From Gracilaria gracilis (lineage: Eukaryota > Rhodophyta > Florideophyceae > Gracilariales > Gracilariaceae), in NCBI GenBank assembly GCA_030374805.1, contig JARGSG010000233.1, positions 1 to 22,499 of the forward strand: a stretch of DNA of 22,499 bases. The letters are read 5' to 3'. Made by a program: the position numbers and the translations under genes. The notes below the pieces were generated by a model. That model ran no database searches and was not told the origin of the DNA. It was given only the letters and a program-made list of their open reading frames with translations. Shown here piece by piece: positions 16,192 through 22,499 of this stretch (within the stretch, counting starts at the first letter, position 1; every line of letters starts with the position of its first letter).

Positions 16192-17839
16192 ACTCCAGTA
16201 GGGGAGGAGAAACTGCCTTCCTTTTCGTCCTCCTCTTTCTGATGCTCACGTATCCTAGCATTCGGGCTCTATCCTTTAGACTGGTTTGAAGTCGTACAAA
16301 TCCATTTGGAATAAACAACTCCTTCTGCATACGACTCCAGCTCCCGACTCCATACTGTTCAATACCTTGGCGTAGTAATTTGTCTTCCCTGGGTGAGAAT
16401 GAACCAGTCCTCAGTTGCAGTTCAGAGGCCTCGCCCGTAGTTGAAAACTTTTGGTTCCACCCAAGAGATCTCTTTTTTTCCTTACTGGTCCTTGATCTCT
16501 TCTGAGCAACACCATCATCTGAATCATCGTCAGAAAACAGATGAATCTTCAATATCTCATCAGCCTCATTGCCTTTCACTTTATCAAGGTTGCTGGCCAA
16601 ATTCTTCTCCGTTTCTTGACCGAGGCAAATTATATTGGTGAAAACTTCATCAAGTTTCTCCTCCTCCCTGTCAATGATATGTTGGACGGAGGTTAACAGG
16701 GATGAAACACCTAACTGGTCAATAGACAACCCTCTGGCCCCATTGTACCTTTCGATCATATACTCTTTCAATGACTTCATTTCGCTCCTGAAGATGTCTT
16801 CATTCAAGAAAGGCTTCCATTTCACAAAACGAGATTTGCAATTCGAACCCAGCTTTTTCAGCACATGAACTTCACCTGAGCCACTAAGAACGGTGGATTT
16901 CACCAGAGAGATAACAGCTCTAAACAGTCTTGTTGTCAAAGCACTGTTACTTCCATTAATGAAGATGTATGTGCTCCTATCTAGTAGAGAATAGAGTTGT
17001 TTCTCAGAGATTTCATTCAATTGCATGTCGTTCCTAAGCGTGAAAACTAGGCCTTTCGCTTCCATGCATTGTACTTTAGCTGAGAGATGCTCTCGAAGAA
17101 TTCCAGCTTGTTTTATCCCGTAGCACTTCTTCACGCACTCTTCAATAAACTTCCCGGACATTCCAACATCAAGAACTTTGCGAATGCCAGGCAATTCCGC
17201 TACTGAGAGAAGACAGCTGACCACTTGCGGGAAGTCCACATTCTCTTTCAGCTGAGGCTCAGAACCTCGGTCACATGTTGCAGGACCTAAATTTTCAAGT
17301 TTTGCAAGCTCTTTCCGTTCACGATGTTTCTTCGAATGACCTCCACCTTCACGATTCACAAGCCCTTTCCGTTCAAGATCTTCTTTCGAGCGACCTCCAT
17401 ATTCAAGATTCACAAACTCTTTCCGCTCACGATGTTCTTCATGGAAGCTTTCGCGAAAGTGACGTTCACTGCCGCAGAAATTAATAACCGCCCCAAGAGA
17501 TTTCACTGGAACTGCGGACTTGGCAGCCACGGTGTCTCTGGCCTCAAACTGGGCTGTTATCTCCTCTGAATCTCCACCTCCGTCCCTAAATTGACCCAAG
17601 GGGATGATATCTTGTGAGGTCCTCGCCTTTTTCCGGGGAAAATTCGTATGTTCCTCACTAATCTTCTTGTATCTCTCCCAACACTCTCCCGGATTCCGAT
17701 CCCGAGGAAGAAGTTGATTATTTGCCAAAGTCTCCCAGAAATTGAGCTCCAAGTGCTTCCCAGAGCCACTATGTGCTTCCTCTAAGGCTGCGTCCCGCAA
17801 TTGCTGGTCCTCCTCGGACATCCAGTTCTTACCAGACAT
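16172..17839 (-). CDS. SANT/Myb-like DNA-binding protein (555 aa)
   Basis: It starts at a true ATG (17837-17839). Residues ~4-65 look like a SANT/Myb repeat (NWMSEEDQQLRDAALEEA, then FWETLANNQLL and CWERYKKI, with the spaced Trp residues). A second Myb-type domain lies at the C-terminus, ~481-540: FSPREDKLLRQGIEQYG, GSWSRM and TSLKDRARM. The last block resembles the LKDKWR box of telomere-repeat binding Myb proteins. Residues ~134-185 contain three diverged copies of an ~18-residue unit with the core ERK.LVN.E.GG.SK. The middle (about 190-400) is unrecognised, and an acidic stretch DDDSDDG precedes a basic patch. It probably binds DNA in the nucleus as a transcription factor or repeat-binding factor. 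The repeat array lies upstream of it. Confidence 0.8.
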   Translation of the reverse strand: MSGKNWMSEEDQQLRDAALEEAHSGSGKHLELNFWETLANNQLLPRDRNPGECWERYKKISEEHTNFPRKKARTSQDIIPLGQFRDGGGDSEEITAQFEARDTVAAKSAVPVKSLGAVINFCGSERHFRESFHEEHRERKEFVNLEYGGRSKEDLERKGLVNREGGGHSKKHRERKELAKLENLGPATCDRGSEPQLKENVDFPQVVSCLLSVAELPGIRKVLDVGMSGKFIEECVKKCYGIKQAGILREHLSAKVQCMEAKGLVFTLRNDMQLNEISEKQLYSLLDRSTYIFINGSNSALTTRLFRAVISLVKSTVLSGSGEVHVLKKLGSNCKSRFVKWKPFLNEDIFRSEMKSLKEYMIERYNGARGLSIDQLGVSSLLTSVQHIIDREEEKLDEVFTNIICLGQETEKNLASNLDKVKGNEADEILKIHLFSDDDSDDGVAQKRSRTSKEKKRSLGWNQKFSTTGEASELQLRTGSFSPREDKLLRQGIEQYGVGSWSRMQKELFIPNGFVRLQTSLKDRARMLGYVSIRKRRTKRKAVSPPLLEFDDSSS

Positions 17840-18540
17840 TTTCTGTGTGATATGAGACTCTCCAACGGGAAGAAATTCGAATGTGCTCCGCCGCTCGGTC
17901 GCTCTCCGAGTGAATCGGACGAGGAAGTGCCGATCTAGAGCACGAAATGGGTTTTGAGGTACCTTCGCAACGGCTTGCTTGGAACATGTTTTTCATTCGT
18001 GTGTTTTGGATTAGGATTTTTTCGTTTTTCACAAGTTTTATTTTAAGATTCGCTACAAGATGTCATCTAGAAGATGCGAAGATGACATCTTTCTTTGCCC
18101 GCCAGTACAGTCCCGTTCCGAGGCACCATCATGCGTAGCCAACACCATAGTTATTTCCACATTGTTTATATCTCACACTGCGAACCGCTCCTTCTCCTTC
18201 CCTTCCACTCCCTGCACTTCAATCGAAACAACAACGACACGGTAGAGATTTGGCGCGGAATCCTTTTTAGAGCAGATTTCACGAATTGAGGTGTTCAAGT
18301 CGTCGTGTTGCTTTTCGCCGCCGTTGCGCATGGAACCCTTGGTGTAGTTTCGGTAGTGGCAAGGCGTGTTATACGATTTAGCCTACGCAATGAAGTGAGT
18401 ACGGGGCGCTTGCAAAGACCAATATGTCACGTTTGTGCATAATAGAAATCTTGGTTTTAAGGAATACAGGAATAAGCACAATAAATCAGGATGGCTTCTG
18501 GGCGGAGTCTTGAAGTGTACAACTTCAACACGGGGTGGAA
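17840..18540. promoter_or_regulatory. Spacer between the Myb-like gene and the repeat array
   Basis: I see no gene in these 700 bp. Short open frames on both strands lack coding features. An 11-bp inverted repeat (18058-18090) and a 7-bp dyad TTGAAGT...ACTTCAA near 18509-18527 are the only structures. The promoter of the minus-strand Myb-like gene should lie at its left end. Confidence 0.4.
18058..18090. repeat. Perfect 11-bp inverted repeat
   Basis: AGATGTCATCT and AGATGACATCT flank the 11-base spacer AGAAGATGCGA. It could form a hairpin or be a dimer-binding site about 220 bp upstream of the Myb-like start codon. No matching copy was seen elsewhere in the window. Confidence 0.4.
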
Positions 18541-19170
18541 CCATGTCCTAGGACACCATGAAAAAGTGGTTCATGTTCTTGCATCACGGAATTTTCAGAA
18601 AAAGTTTTAGTTTTTGTAAATAAATACCAATTTTTTTGGAAACATCCCGCGCGCTTTGCACGAACATGAACCAAGTTTTCGCCATGTCCTAGGACATGGC
18701 CCCCTCAACACATTGCTCCGCGTCCGCATTCGTCCATGGTGTATGACCAGGGGCTCTTGTCCCAAAATATAACTTGAATGCTTCATGTCCTAGGACACCA
18801 TGAAAAAGTGGTTCATGTTCTTGCATCACGGAATTTTCAGAAAAAGTTTTTGTAAATAAATACCAATTTTTTGGAAACATTCCGCGCGCTTTGCACGAAC
18901 ATGAACCAAGTTTTCGCCATGTCCTAGGACATGGCCTCCTCAACACATTGCTCCGCGTCCGCATTCGTCCATGGTGTATGACCAGGGGCTCTTGTCCCAA
19001 AATATAACTTGAATGCTTCATGTCCTAGGACACCATGAAAAAGTGGTTCATGTTCTTGCATCACGGAATTTTCAGAAAAAGTTTTTGTAAATAAATACCA
19101 ATTTTTTGGAAACATCCCGCGCGCTTTGCACGAACATGAACCAAGTTTTCGCCATGTCCTAGGACATGGC
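18541..19170. repeat. Tandem A-unit array 1
   Basis: Three inverted-ended elements (18542-18698, 18784-18933, 19019-19168) are joined by two identical-looking 85-86 bp spacers, giving a 235 bp period. Each element begins CATGTCCTAGGACACC and ends in the palindrome GCCATGTCCTAGGACATGGC. Its first and last ~42 bp are inverted copies of each other with about seven mismatches. The core is AT-rich (AAAAAGTTTTTGTAAATAAA). Units 2 and 3 are nearly identical, so the amplification is recent. Confidence 0.92.
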
Positions 19171-19605
19171 TCCGTTATGTGGCACCTGAAATTATATCGC
19201 GCACAAGTGGCCCACAAGTGCAATTTCAATGAAACGGACACCGGCCACAGTGAAAGGAGAGTCGAAAGACCACGTGTAAAACACCTTTTTGCACTTCACA
19301 CGTATCCCACGTTTACTAAAGTAATTTACGGCATATAGATACACACATCAGCAATTCTTCACCATGTGTATTATGTACTACTAACGGGTGCCATTTATTC
19401 TCGAACGGTTTGAAGGATCTCCACAATGCTGGCTGTTTTCAACAGTTTGAACAGATGTTCACAATAATGGCTGTTTTGTAAAGCATTGGATGTTATGGAA
19501 GGAAGCGTTTATGAGTTTCGAATTTCTGAAGTTCAGTGGATATAGCTTTACTCCAGGGTTCAGCCGACTTGACCAGCAAGATTGGGAAACTTGTCTGGTG
19601 AAAAG
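19171..19605. repeat. B segment, copy 1
   Basis: This ~435 bp segment begins TCCGTTATGTGGCACCTG directly after a palindrome and ends CTTGTCTGGTGAAAAG, where it joins a left-truncated A element. It includes a 32-bp dyad-like motif (19272-19303) related in reverse complement to the promoter hairpins. Three further copies follow at 20423, 21018 and 21589. Confidence 0.9.
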
Positions 19606-20422
19606 CATCACGGAATTCTCAAAAAAAGTTTTTGTAAATAAATACCAATTTTTTGAAAACATCCCGCGCGCTTTGCACGAACATGAACCAAGTTTTCGCC
19701 ATGTCCTAGGACATGGCCCCCTCAACACATTGCTCCGCGTCCGCATTCGTCCATGGTGTATGACCAGGGGCTCTTGTCCCAAAATATAACTTGAATGCTT
19801 CATGTCCTAGGACACCATGAAAAAGTGGATCATGTTCTTGCATCACGGAATTTTCAGAAAAAGTTTTTGTAAATAAATACCAATTTTTTGAAAACATCCC
19901 GCGCGCTTTGCACGAACATGAACCAAGTTTTCGCCATGTCCTAGGACATGGCCCCCTCAACACATTGCTCCGCGTCCGCATTCGTCCATGGTGTATGACC
20001 AGGGGCTCTTGTCCCAAAATATAACTTGAATGCTTCATGTCCTAGGACACCATGAAAAAGTGGTTCATGTTCTTGCATCACGGAATTTTCAGAAAAAGTT
20101 TTTGTAAATAAATACCAATTTTTTGGAAACATCCCGCGCGCTTTGCAGGAACATGAACCAAGTTTTCGCCATGTCCTAGGACATGGCCTCCTCAACACAT
20201 TGCTCCGCGTCCGCATTCGTCCATGGTGTATGACCAGGGGCTCTTGTCCCAAAATATAACTTGAATGCTTCATGTCCTAGGACACCATGAAAAAGTGGTT
20301 CATGTTCTTGCATCACGGAATTTTCAGAAAAAGTTTTTGTAAATAAATACCAATTTTTTGAAAACATCCCGCGCGCTTTGCACGAACATGAACCAAGTTT
20401 TCGCCATGTCCTAGGACATGGC
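19606..20422. repeat. Tandem A-unit array 2
   Basis: A left-truncated element (19606-19715) is followed by three full elements at 19801-19950, 20036-20185 and 20271-20420, each preceded by the ~86 bp spacer. The period is again 235 bp. Small differences (GGATCATG for GGTTCATG, GCAGGAAC for GCACGAAC, TTTTGAAAAC for TTTTGGAAAC) tell the units apart. Confidence 0.92.
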
Positions 20423-20857
20423 TCCGTCATGTGGCACCTGAAATTATATCGCGCACAAGTGGCCCACAAATGCAACTTTAATGAAACGCACACCGGCTAC
20501 AGTGAAAGGAGAGTCGAAAGACCACGTGTAAAACACCTTTTTGCACTTCACACGTATCCCACGTTTACTAAAGTAATTTACGGCATATAGATACACACAT
20601 CAGCAATTCTTCACCATGTGTATTATGTACTACTAACGGGTGCCATCTATTCTCGAACGGTTTGAAGGATCTCCACAATGCTGGATGTTTTCAACAGTTT
20701 GAACAGATGTTCACAATAATGGCTGTTTTGTAAAGCATTGGATGTTATGGAAGGAAGCGTTTATGAGTTTCGAATTTCTGAAGTTCAGTGGATATAGCTT
20801 TACTCCAGGGTTCAGCCGACTTGACCAGCAAGATTGGGAAACTTGTCTGGTGAAAAG
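20423..20857. repeat. B segment, copy 2
   Basis: It is nearly identical to copy 1, with a few substitutions (ACAAATGCAACTTTAATG in place of ACAAGTGCAATTTCAATG). It carries the 32-bp motif at 20524-20555 and ends at the same junction with a truncated A element. Confidence 0.9.
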
Positions 20858-21017
20858 CATCACGGAATTCTCAAAAAAAGTTTTTGTAAATAAATACCAA
20901 TTTTTTGGAAACATCCCGCGCGCTTTGCACGAACATGAACCAAGTTTTCGCCATGTGTATGACCAGGGGCTCTTGTCCCAAAATATAACTTGAATGCTTC
21001 ATGTCCTAGGACATGGC
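20858..21017. repeat. Rearranged A unit
   Basis: A left-truncated element runs to CCAAGTTTTCGCCATG and then jumps straight to TGTATGACCAGGGG in the spacer, so one palindrome and about 40 bp are missing. The unit closes with a single palindrome (21002-21015). A deletion between two short CCATG repeats would produce this. Confidence 0.8.
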
Positions 21018-21476
21018 TCCGTCATGTGGCACCTGAAATTATATCACGCACAAGTGGCCCACAAATGCAACTTTAATGAAACGCACACCGGCTACAGTGA
21101 AAGGAGAGTCGAAGTACAGTGAAAGGAGAGTCGAAGTGCCACGTGTAAAACACCTTTTTGCACTTCACACGTATCCCACGTTTACTAAAGTAATTTACGG
21201 CATATAGATACACACATCAGCAATTCTTCACCATGTGTATTATGTACTACTAACGGGTGCCATCTATTCTCGAACGGTTTTGAAGGATCTCCACAATGCT
21301 GGGATGTTTTCAACAGTTTGAACAGATGTTCACAATAATGACTGTTTTGTAAAGCATTGGATGTTATGGAAGGAAGCGTTTATGAGTTTCGAATTTCTGA
21401 AGTTCAGTGGATATAGCTTTACTCCAGGGTTCAGCCGACTTGACCAGCAAGATTGGGAAACTTGTCTGGTGAAAAG
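21018..21476. repeat. B segment, copy 3, with a 22-bp internal duplication
   Basis: It matches the other B copies but contains a tandem 22-bp duplication (21093-21114 and 21115-21136, unit starting TACAGTGAAAGGAGAG). A one-base insertion in CGGTTTTG and another in GCTGGGATG are also present. The 32-bp motif lies at 21141-21172. Confidence 0.9.
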
Positions 21477-21588
21477 CATCACGGAATTCTCAAAAAAAGT
21501 TTTTGTAAATAAATACCAATTTTTTGGAAACATCCCGCGCGCTTTGCACGAACATGAACCAAGTTTTCGCCATGTCCTAGGACATGGC
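21477..21588. repeat. Left-truncated A element
   Basis: This holds the right ~110 bp of the inverted-ended element, from GCATCACGGAATTC to the palindrome at 21571-21588, sandwiched between B copies 3 and 4. The identical truncation point after copies 1 and 2 shows that B plus truncated A was amplified as a block. Confidence 0.88.
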
Positions 21589-22024
21589 TCCGTCATGTGG
21601 CACCTGAAATTATATCACGCACAAGTGGCCCACAAATGCAACTTTAATGAAACGCACACCGGCTACAGTGAAAGGAGAGTCGAAAGACCACGTGTAAAAC
21701 ACCTTTTTGCACTTCACACGTATCCCACGTTTACTAAAGTAATTTACGGCATATAGATACAGACATCAGCAATTCTTCACCATGTGTATTATGTACTACT
21801 AACGGGTGCCATCTATTCTCGAACGGTTTGAAGGATCTCCACAATGCTGGATGTTTTCAACAGTTTGAACAGATGTTCACAATAATGACTGTTTTGTAAA
21901 GCATTGGATGTTATGGAAGGAAGCGTTTATGAGTTTCGAATTTCTGAAGTTCAGTGGATATAGCTTTACTCCAGGGTTCAGCCGACTTGACCAGCAAGAT
22001 TGGGAAACTTGTCTGGTGAAAAGT
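21589..22024. repeat. B segment, copy 4, end of the array
   Basis: This is the last B copy, with the 32-bp motif at 21690-21721. Homology ends at CTGGTGAAAAG (22024); unique sequence starting TAGCTATTGGTT follows, so this marks the right boundary of the array. A short frame inside B (ATG at 21908, also at 21361 and 20742) is repeated along with it and is not counted as a gene. Confidence 0.9.
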
Positions 22025-22127
22025 AGCTATTGGTTATAAAGGATTTTCGATATTCAGTTTGACGTTTGGTTCTCTTTTGTGAAGAGGTTATCTATTTTTT
22101 CACTATGACGGCCGTGAGAATAGTTTA

Positions 22128-22403
22128 ATGTTAGGAGGTGCAATTAGCATCGAAAATTGCTTTCTGTGCGGAAGAGGAACACTACGACTATGGAATAACC
22201 ATGAAATAGGGTATCTACAGATGGGTTTCTGTTTCGATGGTGAGTGTTGTTCTCGTTGGGGAATCGAAAGAATTAGTAGTGAACTCAAATCTCTTTATAT
22301 AGCGAGGTTTGGAATCGCTTCCTTGAGGTTAAACAGTTACATGTTTCATGACAGGTATACAATGAATAGTCGGAAAAGTTGGGACTTTTCAAAGGTGGTC
22401 TGA
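22128..22403 (+). CDS. Possible small protein (91 aa), doubtful
   Basis: An ATG-started frame of 91 codons with several Cys residues, including CFLCGRG and CFDGECCSRW, in unique DNA right of the repeat array. The composition is plausible but length alone does not separate it from chance. No family was recognised. A splice-donor-like GGTGAGTG sits inside it at 22239-22246, so it may be part of a spliced or decayed gene. It overlaps the frame at 22370-22498. Confidence 0.25.
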   Translation: MLGGAISIENCFLCGRGTLRLWNNHEIGYLQMGFCFDGECCSRWGIERISSELKSLYIARFGIASLRLNSYMFHDRYTMNSRKSWDFSKVV

Positions 22404-22498
22404 AAAAGGAGGTGGAGGACATCCATTCATTGGAAAGGGCAACTCTCAGGGCCCTTGAATACCTCAGGTACGCCGGTAGCTTTATTAAAATGTTTGTA
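22370..22498 (+). CDS. Partial coding stretch running off the right edge
   Basis: After a TAG at 22367-22369 this frame is open to the window end (43 codons) and reads as a charged, helical, natural sequence (KKEVEDIHSLERATLRALEY). It has no ATG at its beginning; the only one is near the end. It could be an internal exon, a remnant, or the body of a gene whose start was lost. Too short for identification. Confidence 0.35.
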
Positions 22499-22499
22499 A

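Noticed and set aside
18689..20493. Repeated minus-strand 105-114 codon open frames across the A units
   Set aside because: They recur with the 235 bp repeat and are made of the palindrome and spacer DNA. Their persistence is explained by recent duplication, not by selection on protein, and some begin or end at random junctions.
19490..21756. Plus-strand frames of 83-131 codons spanning B-A-B junctions
   Set aside because: They start at the same ATG in each B copy but end differently depending on the adjoining repeat; near-identical DNA makes frame preservation uninformative. They are mentioned within the repeat entries only.
18541..22024. CRISPR array
   Set aside because: Units are 235 bp and ~440 bp with conserved spacers, the gene context is eukaryotic, and there are no short unique spacers or cas-like genes.
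22240..22369. A possible intron from GTGAGT to the TAG before the last open frame
   Set aside because: Joining at either candidate acceptor (CAG at 22352-22354 or TAG at 22367-22369) does not keep both flanking frames open in phase.
1..22499. tRNA or rRNA genes
   Set aside because: Scanning both strands by eye, no cloverleaf with a conserved GTTCRANYC box and no rRNA-like sequence was recognised; a dedicated covariance search was not possible here.

Overview
The window looks like nuclear DNA of a eukaryote with intron-poor genes. The large proteins are eukaryotic in style: long acidic or serine-rich low-complexity stretches, lysine/arginine-rich nuclear-localisation patches, SANT/Myb-like, SET-like and ubiquitin-protease-like domains. 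Long single-exon frames sit in repeat-rich spacers, and I see no operon spacing with ribosome binding sites. Base composition is mixed, near 45% GC by eye. An alga (possibly red) or another protist would fit, but nothing here fixes the taxon. All starts given are the first in-frame ATG; several frames stay open further upstream without an ATG.

Layout. 1-125 is a broken fragment of the same gene that is intact at 12876-14648. 179-1567 (-) is a decayed coding region. 1554-3878 (-) and 4324-7830 (-) encode two proteins that share a ParB/sulfiredoxin-type VDGRHR motif; the second also carries a C-terminal candidate 2-oxoglutarate/Fe(II) dioxygenase. A divergent spacer (7831-8207) contains one copy of a palindrome-ended repeat. 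From 8201 to 9525 (+) there is coding-like sequence that steps through several frames and leads into 9526-11874 (+), a beta-class DNA methyltransferase fused to a SET-like domain. 12028-12354 (+) is a small degraded frame. 12876-14648 (+) encodes a protein with a plausible USP-like Cys/His/Asp triad. Convergent to it are an orphan gene (14683-15837, -) and a two-ended SANT/Myb protein (16172-17839, -) with a possible frameshifted tail. From about 18.5 to 22.0 kb there is a composite repeat array: a ~150 bp element with ~42 bp inverted ends built on the palindrome GCCATGTCCTAGGACATGGC, an 86 bp spacer, and a ~440 bp B segment present four times. The last ~470 bp hold an unassigned frame and what may be the start of another coding stretch.

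How it may work together (inference). The gene set is a chromatin/DNA-modification kit: ParB-fold proteins, a candidate nucleic-acid or protein oxygenase, a DNA methyltransferase joined to a candidate histone methyltransferase domain, a Myb-type DNA binder and a deubiquitinase-like peptidase. It sits among palindromic repeats, and a 32 bp hairpin motif occurs both upstream of two of the genes and inside every B repeat. Decayed copies of the same genes lie in the same window, so this is probably a multicopy, possibly mobile or selfish, eukaryotic element. No transposase, integrase, reverse transcriptase or polymerase was recognised, so the mobility idea rests on repeats and decayed copies only.
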